Assembly: GCF_030678915.1 (NCBI RefSeq)
Contig: NZ_JAUUTZ010000002.1
Coordinates: 248,001-312,000, forward strand
Reading direction: 5' to 3'
Source: Paracoccus wurundjeri
GTDB lineage: Bacteria > Pseudomonadota > Alphaproteobacteria > Rhodobacterales > Rhodobacteraceae
Length of the DNA: 64,000 bases
Below the pieces are notes generated by a model that was not told the origin of the DNA, did no database searches, and was given only the letters and a program-made list of their open reading frames with translations. The position numbers and the translations under genes were made by a program. Shown here in pieces: positions 16,766 to 25,146 of this stretch. The first letter of the stretch is position 1, and the number at the start of each line of letters is the position of its first letter.

Positions 16766-17626
16766 TTAGCGAGTTGTCGGGTCCAGCCTGTCGCGCAACC
16801 AGTCTCCGAGCAGCGAGATGGAAAGCGTGGTCAGAACAATGACGAGCGAGGGGGCAAGCATGATCCAGGGCGCGCGGGTCAGGTATTCGCGACCGAAACC
16901 AACCATATTGCCAAGTGAGGATTCCGGCGGCTGGACACCAAGGCCAAGAAAGCTGAGGCCGGATTCCATCAGGATGATTTCCGGGAAGGTCAGCGTCATC
17001 GAGACGATCAGCGTCGAAGCGACATTTGGCAAGATATGCCGCAGATAGACGCGCGACGGCCTTGCCCCGAGTTGAACCACCGCTGCGGCATAGCCCTGCG
17101 CCGAGGCGGAAATGGCGAGTCCGCGGGCAATCCGTGCATAGCGTTCCCAGCCGTAAAACCCCATGAGACAAACCAGAAGCCAGATGGAGGTGCCAAAGAA
17201 GGCCAGCACCGCCAGCGACATGATCATGAAAGGCAGCGCCGCCTGAAAATCGGCAAGCGCGACGACCAGATGTTCGACCCATCCACGGAATTGCGCGGCA
17301 AGGAAGCCCAGCGTGGTCCCGAAGAGGGCCGAGATGATGGTTGCGCAGAAGGCGATGACCAGAGATACGCGGATCGATTGCAGCAGGCGCGAGAAAACGT
17401 CGCGCCCGAGTTCGTCGGTGCCAAGCGGATGGCCCGGCGCCCCCACGGAAACCAGGCGCGCGCCGAGATCCATCGCCGTGATGTCGTAGGGGCGCAGCAG
17501 GTCGACGAAGATTGCGACGAATATCATCAGACCCAGCCAGCTTATGGCAAGCATGACCAGAAATGGCGCTTTCAGGCGAATGCGGCTGATGAAGCGCGGA
17601 GCGGGAATCGTTGCGGTATCCGACAT
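16766..17626 (-). CDS. Dipeptide-type ABC permease (DppC-like)
   Basis: A 286-residue permease of the OppC/DppC family with an N-terminal segment (FLVMLAISWLGLMIF), then the periplasmic GAPGHPLGTDELGRDVFSR motif and about five more membrane segments, with the EAA loop in YAAAVVQLGARPSRVYLRHI. The ATG at 17626 (MSDTATIP) is chosen; the frame upstream of it overlaps the partner permease. Stop and start are 10 bases from dppB. Confidence 0.93.
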   Translation of the reverse strand: MSDTATIPAPRFISRIRLKAPFLVMLAISWLGLMIFVAIFVDLLRPYDITAMDLGARLVSVGAPGHPLGTDELGRDVFSRLLQSIRVSLVIAFCATIISALFGTTLGFLAAQFRGWVEHLVVALADFQAALPFMIMSLAVLAFFGTSIWLLVCLMGFYGWERYARIARGLAISASAQGYAAAVVQLGARPSRVYLRHILPNVASTLIVSMTLTFPEIILMESGLSFLGLGVQPPESSLGNMVGFGREYLTRAPWIMLAPSLVIVLTTLSISLLGDWLRDRLDPTTR

Positions 17627-17636
17627 GATCGCCTTT

Positions 17637-18566
17637 CTAATGTGCCGCGTGGCCGTGACGCAGGCGGGGGTCCAGCACGCCATAGGCGAAATCCACCAGC
17701 AGATTCGCCATGACCATGCTTGCGGCGATGACCAGAAGGATGCATTGCACCACCGCAAGATCGCGGTTCGCCACCGAAACCACGATCAGCCGCCCTATTC
17801 CGGGCCATGAAAAGATGCTTTCGACAACGACCGCGCCGGCGATCAACGCACCAACCATGAAGCCAAGAAGCGTAACGATAGGGACGGCGGCATTTGGCAA
17901 GGCGTGTTTCCAGACCACCTCGCGCCACGGCAGGCCCTTGGCCATGGCCGTGCGGATATAGGGCTGTCCCAGAACCTCGATCATCGCCGACCGGGTAAAC
18001 CGTGCAAAAATGCCGATCCCGCCGATGGACATCGTGGCTATGGGCAGGATCGCATATTCCCATCCGTCCTGTCCGCCCGCGGGCAGCCAGCCAAGTGTCA
18101 CCGCGAAGATCAGGACCAGCACCAGCCCAAGCACGAAGGAGGGAATCGTGAATCCGAAAATCGCGAACATGATCACCCCCCGGTCCGCGATCGATTCACG
18201 ATGCAGCGCGGCATAGATACCCGCCGGGATCCCGATGGCGATCTTCAGCAGCAGCGCCGGGATCGTCAGGGCCAGCGTCGCGGGTATCCGATCCAGCACA
18301 AGATCGATGGCGGGGGACTGGTCGCGCATCGAAATACCGAAATCGAAGGTCATGATCTGCTTGAGATAGGCCAGATATTGCTGCCAGAGAGGATCATCGA
18401 GGCCCCAGCGGGCGCGGAAGGCGTCGACGGCATCCTGGGGCGCATCCGGTCCAAGCATGATCTGCGCGGGATCCCCCGAGAGCCGCAGGACGATGAAGGC
18501 GAAGCTCATGACCAGCAGGATGGTCAGCAGGGCCCTTGCAAGTTTTGCCAGCGTGAATTTCAGCAT
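17637..18566 (-). CDS. Dipeptide-type ABC permease (DppB-like)
   Basis: A 309-residue OppB/DppB-family permease. It begins MLKFTLAKLARALLTILLVM, a membrane anchor, followed by the family motif LSGDPAQIMLGPDAP and six membrane segments, with the EAA loop IRTAMAKGLPWREVVWKHAL. The ATG at 18566 is favoured over a longer frame that overlaps the ATPase gene and lacks hydrophobic character. Partner of the DppC-like gene. Confidence 0.93.
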   Translation of the reverse strand: MLKFTLAKLARALLTILLVMSFAFIVLRLSGDPAQIMLGPDAPQDAVDAFRARWGLDDPLWQQYLAYLKQIMTFDFGISMRDQSPAIDLVLDRIPATLALTIPALLLKIAIGIPAGIYAALHRESIADRGVIMFAIFGFTIPSFVLGLVLVLIFAVTLGWLPAGGQDGWEYAILPIATMSIGGIGIFARFTRSAMIEVLGQPYIRTAMAKGLPWREVVWKHALPNAAVPIVTLLGFMVGALIAGAVVVESIFSWPGIGRLIVVSVANRDLAVVQCILLVIAASMVMANLLVDFAYGVLDPRLRHGHAAH

Positions 18567-18573
18567 CGGGACC

Positions 18574-19551
18574 TCAGGCGGCGGGGCGCAGCGTGTGACG
18601 CAGCTTCCGGCAGGCGGCCAGCCGCCCGTCATGGCGTTCAAGTTCGGGAATTGTCGCGGCGCAATCGGCATCGGCAAAGCGGCAACGCGGATGGAAGGCG
18701 CAGCCCGACGGCCGGGCGGCGGGGTTCGGGGGTTCGCCCTGCAGGATGATGCGCCCATGAAGCCCGGCGCCGATTTTCGGAACCGAAGACACCAGCGCCC
18801 GCGTGTAGGGATGTCGCGGATCCGAGAAAAGCGCGTCCGAAGACGCTTCTTCGACGATCCGGCCCAGATACATGACAGCGACCCGGTCGCAAATGTTCCG
18901 CACGACCTTCAGGTCATGGCTGATGAAAACCATCGTCAGTCCCTCGCGGTCCTGCAGGTCGCGCAACAAGTTCACGACCTGCGCCTGAATCGAGACGTCG
19001 AGGGCGGAAACCGGCTCGTCGCAGACCAGAAAACGCGGGTTGCTGGCCAGTGCCCGCGCGATAACGACACGCTGTCGCTGGCCGCCCGAAAGCTCATGCG
19101 GATAGCTTCCGGCCTGATCCTGACGAAGCCCGACCTTCGCGATCAGTTCGGCGACGCGCTCGGCCCGCTCGGATCCTGCTGCCAGACCATGAATTTCCAA
19201 CGGCTCGCCAATCTGCGCCGAGACGGTCAGGCGGCGGTCCAGCGCGGATAGCGGATCCTGAAAGATCAGCTGCATCTCGGCCCGAAGCTTGCGCCATGCC
19301 GCAGTTCGCGGTTCCGGCATGGGATGGCCGCGATAAAGTATTTTCCCTTTGAAAGGAGATTCGAGCCCAAGAAGCAGACGGCCAAGCGTGGATTTGCCCG
19401 AACCGGATTCGCCCACGATGCCAAGGATCTCGCCCTCGCGGACGGTCAGGTTTATCCCGTCCACCGCCCGCATGGTGCTGGTCTTGCCAAGGAATGTCTT
19501 CGCGGTGCTGTATTGCTGGATCAGCCCCTTGGCCTGCAAAAGCGCGCTCAT
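18574..19551 (-). CDS. Dipeptide-type ABC ATPase (DppF-like)
   Basis: A 325-residue ATPase: Walker A GESGSGKST, signature LSGGQRQRVVIARAL, Walker B FLVCDEPVSALDVS, switch histidine in FISHDLKVV, and the C-terminal oligopeptide-transporter extension with cysteines (GCAFHPRCRFADADC) as found in DppD/F proteins. The start at 19551 overlaps the stop of the companion ATPase (ATGA). Forms a heterodimer with it. Confidence 0.93.
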   Translation of the reverse strand: MSALLQAKGLIQQYSTAKTFLGKTSTMRAVDGINLTVREGEILGIVGESGSGKSTLGRLLLGLESPFKGKILYRGHPMPEPRTAAWRKLRAEMQLIFQDPLSALDRRLTVSAQIGEPLEIHGLAAGSERAERVAELIAKVGLRQDQAGSYPHELSGGQRQRVVIARALASNPRFLVCDEPVSALDVSIQAQVVNLLRDLQDREGLTMVFISHDLKVVRNICDRVAVMYLGRIVEEASSDALFSDPRHPYTRALVSSVPKIGAGLHGRIILQGEPPNPAARPSGCAFHPRCRFADADCAATIPELERHDGRLAACRKLRHTLRPAA

Positions 19552-20528
19552 GCGAAAACCTCCTGCCGGCTGGCCGATCCGGTCGGGATCGGGTGGAAAC
19601 AGGCGGTCAGCCCTGTACCTGCCTGCTCCTTCAGCTCGGGCTGGTAATCCCGGCACAGATCGCCTGCTCTCGCGCAGCGCGGTGCAAAGGCGCAGCCCTG
19701 GGGCAGATGCCTTGGATCGGGAACCGTGCCCGGGATGAGACTCAGCCGAGCGCGCCCGGCATCAAGATAAGGGATGGCGTCGAAAAGTCCGCGTGTATAG
19801 GGGTGGCGGGGCGCGGCGAAAAGCTGGCTGATATCGTTGGCCTCGATAATCCTGCCCGCATACATCACCGCCGCGCGGTCGCAGACTGTCGAGACCGCGC
19901 CGAGGTCGTGGCTGATAAAGACCATCGCCATGCCGGTCTGGCGACGCAGGTTCGATAGCAGGTCCAGGATTTGCGCCTGTATCGTGGCGTCCAGCGCCGT
20001 GGTCGGTTCATCGGCGATCAGCAGATCCGGCGCGCCCGCCAATGCCATTGCGATCAGCACGCGCTGGCACTGCCCGCCCGAGAACTCGTGCGGATAAAGA
20101 TCGAAACGCGTATTGGCCGAGGGGATGCCAACAATGTCCATCAGACGGATGGCTTCGGCGCGTGCGGCATCTCCGCGCAGGCCGCGATGCAGGCGCAGGT
20201 TTTCGCAAATCTGACGACCGACGCGATGGACCGGATTGAGAGCGGAGGACGGATCCTGAAAGATCATCGCGATCTTCGCGCCGCGCACCGCCTCGATCCT
20301 CCGCGGCGAGGCACCGATCAGTTCCTGACCGTCGACGGTCACGGAACCCGAAACCTTCGCCTTGCCCGGCAACAGTCCAAGCGCGGCAAGCCAGGTCACG
20401 GATTTTCCGCAGCCGCTTTCGCCCACAAGGCCAACAGCCTCGCCGCGCCCGATGTCCAGATCTATCCCGTGAAGCACCTGCACGCCGTCAAAGGCGACTT
20501 TCAGGTCACGGACGGAGACAAAGGGCAT
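19548..20528 (-). CDS. Dipeptide-type ABC ATPase (DppD-like)
   Basis: A 326-residue ATPase: Walker A GESGCGKS, signature FSGGQCQRVLIAMAL (a variant with Phe-Ser-Gly-Gly-Gln-Cys), Walker B LLIADEPTTALDAT, FISHDLGAVS, and a C-terminal cysteine region (GCAFAPRCARAGDLC). Its ATG lies 31 bases after a hairpin that follows the binding-protein gene. Second gene of the importer operon on the minus strand. Confidence 0.93.
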   Translation of the reverse strand: MPFVSVRDLKVAFDGVQVLHGIDLDIGRGEAVGLVGESGCGKSVTWLAALGLLPGKAKVSGSVTVDGQELIGASPRRIEAVRGAKIAMIFQDPSSALNPVHRVGRQICENLRLHRGLRGDAARAEAIRLMDIVGIPSANTRFDLYPHEFSGGQCQRVLIAMALAGAPDLLIADEPTTALDATIQAQILDLLSNLRRQTGMAMVFISHDLGAVSTVCDRAAVMYAGRIIEANDISQLFAAPRHPYTRGLFDAIPYLDAGRARLSLIPGTVPDPRHLPQGCAFAPRCARAGDLCRDYQPELKEQAGTGLTACFHPIPTGSASRQEVFA

Positions 20529-20558
20529 ATGCCATTTCTCCTTTCATTCGTGAATTGG

Positions 20559-20581
20559 GGGCGAGCCAAAGCGGCTCGCCC
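20559..20581 (-). other. Intercistronic hairpin after the family-5 binding-protein gene
   Basis: A perfect 9-base-pair stem (20559-20567 with 20573-20581) and 5-base loop starts 9 bases after the binding-protein stop on the minus strand. There is no T-run. It is another case of a receptor gene followed by a GC hairpin, likely to raise receptor mRNA over that of the membrane and ATPase genes. Confidence 0.6.
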
Positions 20582-20590
20582 TGTCTTTCA

Positions 20591-22222
20591 TCAGGCCGTC
20601 CAGTTGGAGGCGCGAAAATCCATGGCGAATGCCGGAGCGGCTTTCCACTTCAGGTCGGATTTCAGTCCGGTGAAGACAGCGTTCTGGTGCAGCACCGTAT
20701 AGGCCGGGTCTTCGCGTTCGGTGATCTCCAGAAGGCGGGTGATGGCGCGCTTGCGTTCTGCCTTGTCGACCGAGGTCTCCATGACCGAGCAAAGCTGGTT
20801 GACCTCATCATTCGCGTAATCGCGTTTCTGTTGCGCTTCGCCATTCGGGCCGAACTGCACCACCAGCGGGGTGATCGGATCGTTGATCAGGTTCGAGGCC
20901 GACCAGTCGCGCACGCCCTTGTCGCCTTCCGGGGCGTAAATCTGATCCCAGTTTTCCTTCATCTGGATCTCGACATTCAGCCCGACCTGCTTCCACATTT
21001 CGACCAGCACCTGCGCCGTCGGAGTCTGGTTGGTGTAGTAATTGTTAAGCAGTCGATAAGGGATCGCGTCGCCCTTGTAATTGGCCTGCGCCAGAAGATC
21101 GCGGGCAAGGTCGGGATCGTATTCCGGAACATTCCAGCCCTCGACGAACATATCCGAGGTGCTGAAGCTGTCGAATTGCAGCCCGGCAGGGATTGCGGTT
21201 TCGCCACCCCACAATGCCTCTACAATCGCCTGACGGTCGATCGCATGGGAAAAGGCGCGACGGACCAGCGGGTCGGCGAGTATCTCGTTTTGCGTGTTGA
21301 AGACGGTGATGCGGTGGTTCCAGATCGTCGAGCTTTGAACCTCGAGGCCCGGGGTGCCGTTGACCGCGCCGATCTGATCGGGGGGCAGGTCACAGGCAAA
21401 ATCATATTCACCCGACAGAAGCCCGTTTACGCGACTGGCCACTTCCGGGACCTCGACAAAGCGGATGCGTTCCAGCGGGGGACGGCCATTCCAGTATTCG
21501 TCAAACGCGACAAGCGTCAGGGAAACATCCGGGCGGAAATCCTCGACCATATAAGGGCCGGTGGTGATCGGCCTGGCTGCCCATTCGGCATAGCTTGCGG
21601 CTTCATCCCAGGCGCGTCTGTTGGCTATCTGGGAACCGAATGCATAAAGGCGGCCCTCCAGCGTCATATCCGGCGTGGCGTTGTGAAAGCGCACGGTATA
21701 TTTGTCGACGGCCTCGACTCCGCGCAATGCCGGCCAAAGGCGCCGGGCAACGCCCGGAACGCCCGCCGGCAGTTCCTTGGCGTTCTGCGGCTTGAAATCT
21801 TCCGCATAAAGCGTCTTGCCGCCTGCCGGTTCGGTCCCTGCGAACAGCCGCTCATCCGAAAAGGAGAAGACGACATCATCGGCGGTCAACTCGTCGCCAT
21901 TGTGGAACTTCACTCCCTGACGGAGTTTCAGTTCGATGGTTTTATCGTCGAGGCGCTGCCATTCCGTCGCGAGTCCCGGCACGGGTCCCTGATTGCCCAT
22001 CCAGTCGCGCAGGATCAGCCCTTCCCACAAATTCGGGAAAAAGACCCGCTCGCCGACATTCGACTGTTCGTTCCAGATATCGAGCGTATTGTTGTTGGTG
22101 ACCTTCTGCACCGCAATAGTGACCGAGCGGCGCTTCCCCTGCGCCATGATATGTCGCGGCAGGATCAGCGACCCCGCCGTGGCGCCGACAAGGCCAAGTG
22201 TGTGACGACGTGTGATAGGCAT
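20591..22222 (-). CDS. Family-5 periplasmic binding protein of the dipeptide-type importer
   Basis: A 543-residue SBP_bac_5 receptor. The N-terminus MPITRRHTLGLVGATAG holds a twin arginine (residues 5-6) before a hydrophobic core, a Tat-like export signal, with cleavage near residue 27. Typical fold segments are AVDKYTVRFHNATPDMT, YDFACDLPPDQIGAVNG and IDRQAIVEALWGGE. Family members bind peptides, opines, sugars or phosphodiesters such as agrocinopine. The downstream phosphodiesterase and phosphatase make an ester-type ligand more likely than peptides. It is the first gene of the block, so the promoter should lie in the 358-base gap upstream. Confidence 0.9.
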   Translation of the reverse strand: MPITRRHTLGLVGATAGSLILPRHIMAQGKRRSVTIAVQKVTNNNTLDIWNEQSNVGERVFFPNLWEGLILRDWMGNQGPVPGLATEWQRLDDKTIELKLRQGVKFHNGDELTADDVVFSFSDERLFAGTEPAGGKTLYAEDFKPQNAKELPAGVPGVARRLWPALRGVEAVDKYTVRFHNATPDMTLEGRLYAFGSQIANRRAWDEAASYAEWAARPITTGPYMVEDFRPDVSLTLVAFDEYWNGRPPLERIRFVEVPEVASRVNGLLSGEYDFACDLPPDQIGAVNGTPGLEVQSSTIWNHRITVFNTQNEILADPLVRRAFSHAIDRQAIVEALWGGETAIPAGLQFDSFSTSDMFVEGWNVPEYDPDLARDLLAQANYKGDAIPYRLLNNYYTNQTPTAQVLVEMWKQVGLNVEIQMKENWDQIYAPEGDKGVRDWSASNLINDPITPLVVQFGPNGEAQQKRDYANDEVNQLCSVMETSVDKAERKRAITRLLEITEREDPAYTVLHQNAVFTGLKSDLKWKAAPAFAMDFRASNWTA

Positions 22223-22580
22223 TTCCGTCTCCTGTCAGTTCGGGCATCGCTCTGATCCGTTTGGACCGCGTTGTGGTCCCGCGATGTGACTGATGGGTGT
22301 CAGATCAATGAAGGAAACGTGAATTCCCACTCCGCGATGAAGTGGCGGCAGCTTGGCGGAAAACGGGAGGGAATTCCGGTTTTCCGCCAGGTTTTTCGTT
22401 GGAAATAGAAGTGGTTTCTAAAAGGCGAAATTGCCTTGACCGGCAACCGGCACAAGTCGGGGCGTTCTCTGCGCTTCGCTGCGGCGATGGCTTCATTTTC
22501 CGCCCCTGTATCAGGGACGGATCATGCCGATGGAAATCAACGAATATCCGGGCCTCAGGCCCCCGGCGGACAATCGGTTT
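22223..22580. other. 358-base gap with a strong inverted repeat
   Basis: No gene is seen. It should carry the promoter for the minus-strand importer block. A perfect 11-base inverted repeat (22354-22364 with 22379-22389, loop 14) is followed on the plus strand by GGTTTTTC, so it reads as a factor-independent terminator for plus-strand transcripts, although both flanking genes are on the minus strand. It may instead be an operator or a block to antisense transcription. Confidence 0.45.
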
Positions 22581-23213
22581 CTACAGGATAAGGAAAGCGC
22601 TTTGACCGTCCTGATAGGTGTCGACGACGGGCGAGGTCTGTCCCGGTCCCACGATCACACCGAAATTCAGCACGGTCCACATGTCATTGGCCTTGACCGT
22701 GATCAGATGGTGCTGAAACGATCTGCCCATGCCACCGCCATCTTTCGGATCGCACCGTGACGAACCTACGCCGCGGGTCATGTAATTGGCTGGGGTCAGT
22801 TCAAGGAGGGTCTTTCCCGTAACCTTGTTCTGCCCGACAAGGCTGGCGCAATTCGCGTCATGGTGGAAATTCAGGAAATTCTTGTCTTGACCGTTATCGT
22901 CGGGGGCCTGCGTCTCGTTGACGACAAGGCCGCAGCCGTTCATCGCGCCGGTGACCACGATCGTGCCGTTGGGCGCATCCTTGGGCACCGTGACCGAGCC
23001 CACGCCATTGGGCTGAAACGGGAAATAATAGTCGGGATTGGCGCCTTCCTGAACCGCGCCCCAGTTCAGACGGATCACACCGTCTTCCCGGCTGGTCGAG
23101 AAAAGCCTGCATGGGCCAGCGGACTGGCCAGCGAATGAAAGCGCATCAACCACGAATTTGGCTGAAGATAAAACCTGTGCAGGATTGGCACGTAATGAAG
23201 CCAGATTGGTCAT
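22581..23213 (-). CDS. Orphan protein with CNF1/BLF1/CheD-like deamidase signature
   Basis: A 210-residue protein with no signal peptide and no membrane segment. I do not recognise a named family directly. The segment VVTGAMNGCGLVV places Thr88 six residues before Cys94 at the end of a predicted strand, followed by a second strand with NFLNFHHDA (His117/His118). This Thr-x5-Cys...His order is that of the papain-like glutamine deamidases BLF1 (Thr88, Cys94, His106), CNF1 and CheD, and the length is close to that of BLF1 (211). Whether it is active, secreted or only shares a fold is unknown. It stands alone between two unrelated operons, with no obvious immunity or secretion gene. Confidence 0.5.
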   Translation of the reverse strand: MTNLASLRANPAQVLSSAKFVVDALSFAGQSAGPCRLFSTSREDGVIRLNWGAVQEGANPDYYFPFQPNGVGSVTVPKDAPNGTIVVTGAMNGCGLVVNETQAPDDNGQDKNFLNFHHDANCASLVGQNKVTGKTLLELTPANYMTRGVGSSRCDPKDGGGMGRSFQHHLITVKANDMWTVLNFGVIVGPGQTSPVVDTYQDGQSAFLIL

Positions 23214-23501
23214 GTGGGATTTCCTGAAGCAATAAGGTCAACAACGATTCAGGCGCGAGGCGCAGCATCAGGAAACACCTTTTACGGATTCAGGACAACC
23301 GCGGAATCCGGGTTTCGTGCAAGATCGGCTTGATCCGGTCCCGATCCTTTAAAACCCGTGGCGATGCCTGCGCGTGCCGAAGACGACTTCGCGCACGCGA
23401 ATCCTAGCCAGCCGGTGAACGCGAATCGTCGCAGGGGACAGCGTGACGAAAGATGCCGGGCCTGCGGCTTTCTTGCGGACCCGGTTATTCGCCCGGGCCT
23501 C

Positions 23502-24953
23502 TTATGCCTGCCGCTGGGCGGAGGTGGCTTCGCGCATCAGCATGAGATGGAAGCCTCCGCCCAGCACCGCGCCGATGATCCATCCAAAGCCGGACAGGCT
23601 TGCGAATGCGGGCACCCATACGGTCGCGACCGAGAAGACCGCCGCGACGCCGAAAGCGATGATGGCCTTGCGATTCCAGCCGCCTTCGTAGTGATAGACC
23701 CCATTCGGATCGGTACTGAACAATGCATCCACGTCCAGCTTCTGCTTACGGATCAGGTAATAGTCGGCAATCAGGATGCCATAAAGCGGCGCCAGCACCG
23801 CGCCAAGCGTATCGACGAAAGCCGCAATCCCGACATTCGAGATGAAGGAGACCCACAGCGCGCCGATGAAGAACGCAATCACCGCGGTGATGATCCCGCC
23901 CGTCCTGGCCGAGATCAGCTTGGGGGCGAGGTTGGCGATATCATAGGCGGGCGGGATGAAATTGGCGACCAGATTGATGCCGACCGTGGCGGCAAAAAAG
24001 GTGATCGCGGCAATCAGTGTCAGCCAGGTATTGCCCACGCGATCCACAATATCGGCCGGGTTGATCAGTTTCTCGCCGAACAGCACCACAGTCCCCGCCG
24101 TCACGAACAGGGCAATGAACGAGAACAGCGCGATCGAGACCGGCAGGCCCCAGAAATTGCCGCGCCGCATCGCCTGCTCATTCGAGACAAAACGCGAGAA
24201 GTCGCCGAAATTGATCACCACGGCGGCGAAATAGGCGATCATCGTTCCGACCACGGTGATGAAGCCGATGACGGGGCCACGCGGATCGGTCGCGTCATCG
24301 CCCTCGAAAATCGATCCCAGCGCCGTAAAGATGCCATTCCCGGCCTTCCACCAGATTATGAACATCAATGCGATCATCACCGCATAGACGAAGGGACCGG
24401 CCCAGTTCAGGAAACGCCCGACCCAGTTGATGCCCATCATGAACAACCCAAGCTGGAAGACACAGACGATGACATAGGACAGCCAGTCGATGCCGTTCAT
24501 CCCCAGAAAGCCCGGCCCGCTTTCGCCTCCGAACAATGTATGCAGCAAAAGCGCGACAGCCGTCGAGGCGAAATAGGTCTGGACGCCGTACCAGAAGATC
24601 GCGACGATCCCGCGGATCGTTGCCGGGAAACGTGCGCCGTAAATCCCCATCGCCGCGCGCGCGATGACGGGATAGGGTACGCCGTAGCGCACCGAGGGGC
24701 GGCCGCTGAGATTGACCAGCCCCATGACGATGAACCCCGCCAGAACAATGCCGCCAAACACGGCCCAGCCGTTGAGCCCATAGGTGATAAAGAGCGACGC
24801 GGCGAGCGTGTAGCCGAACAGGCTTTGGATGTCGTTGTTCCAGACATTGAAAATCTCGAACGCGCCCCATTGCCGCTTATCTGCGGGAATAGGGGCCAGA
24901 TCCTCGTTGTAAAGCGCGCCGTCCAGCGGCGGCTGGCTGTGTGATTGTGTCAA
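23502..24953 (-). CDS. NCS1-family nucleobase/allantoin-type transporter
   Basis: A 483-residue, about 12-segment secondary transporter of the NCS1 family (cytosine, purine, uracil, allantoin, hydantoin, thiamine). Markers: LYNEDLAPIPADKRQWGAFE near the start, FNVWNNDIQSLFGYTLAAS in segment 1, and GARFPATIRGIVAIFWYGVQ. A TTG start at 24953 is proposed because AAGGAGG (24966-24960) lies 6 bases upstream; the longer frame from 24995 would encode a basic, arginine-rich tail with no family match. It is divergent from a GntR regulator that probably controls it. Substrate is open; the molybdenum hydroxylase nearby is compatible with a heterocycle. Confidence 0.88.
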   Translation of the reverse strand: MTQSHSQPPLDGALYNEDLAPIPADKRQWGAFEIFNVWNNDIQSLFGYTLAASLFITYGLNGWAVFGGIVLAGFIVMGLVNLSGRPSVRYGVPYPVIARAAMGIYGARFPATIRGIVAIFWYGVQTYFASTAVALLLHTLFGGESGPGFLGMNGIDWLSYVIVCVFQLGLFMMGINWVGRFLNWAGPFVYAVMIALMFIIWWKAGNGIFTALGSIFEGDDATDPRGPVIGFITVVGTMIAYFAAVVINFGDFSRFVSNEQAMRRGNFWGLPVSIALFSFIALFVTAGTVVLFGEKLINPADIVDRVGNTWLTLIAAITFFAATVGINLVANFIPPAYDIANLAPKLISARTGGIITAVIAFFIGALWVSFISNVGIAAFVDTLGAVLAPLYGILIADYYLIRKQKLDVDALFSTDPNGVYHYEGGWNRKAIIAFGVAAVFSVATVWVPAFASLSGFGWIIGAVLGGGFHLMLMREATSAQRQA

Positions 24954-24959
24954 GGCAAA

Positions 24960-24966
24960 CCTCCTT
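24960..24966 (-). promoter_or_regulatory. Ribosome-binding site deciding the TTG start of the NCS1 gene
   Basis: AAGGAGG on the minus strand, 6 bases before TTG (24953-24951). It supports a non-ATG start. Confidence 0.75.
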
Positions 24967-25053
24967 CTGCGTGGTAGGGGCCGCTTCGCCATCAACAGGA
25001 CCGCGCCGGCCTTCTGGGTTGTTTCATAAAATGTTAGTAGATATTTTAGCTAT

Positions 25054-25084
25054 TAACGTAGATATCGTATCAGAAAATACGTTA
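25054..25084. promoter_or_regulatory. A/T-rich divergent promoter with inverted repeat
   Basis: Between the NCS1 transporter and the GntR gene, a stretch from about 25021 to 25095 is far richer in A/T than its surroundings. It holds the perfect inverted repeat TAACGTA (25054-25060) and TACGTTA (25078-25084) with a GATATCGTATC element between. This is a good candidate operator for the adjacent GntR protein. Confidence 0.5.
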
Positions 25085-25146
25085 CGGGATATACTGAAAA
25101 TTCGCTGGCCGTGATTCGTATCAGGCCGGATCCGGGAAGGGGTGCC

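Noticed and set aside
20555..22255. 566-codon plus-strand open frame opposite the family-5 receptor gene
   Set aside because: Antisense shadow; the minus strand encodes a full receptor with export signal and family motifs.
23358..24944. 528-codon plus-strand open frame opposite the NCS1 gene
   Set aside because: Highly charged low-complexity product (Asp/Arg/His/Gln), no motif, exact antisense of a membrane protein.
24954..25146. Possible riboswitch before the NCS1 gene
   Set aside because: No TPP, preQ1 or purine riboswitch core could be found by eye; the gap is explained by promoters and an inverted repeat.
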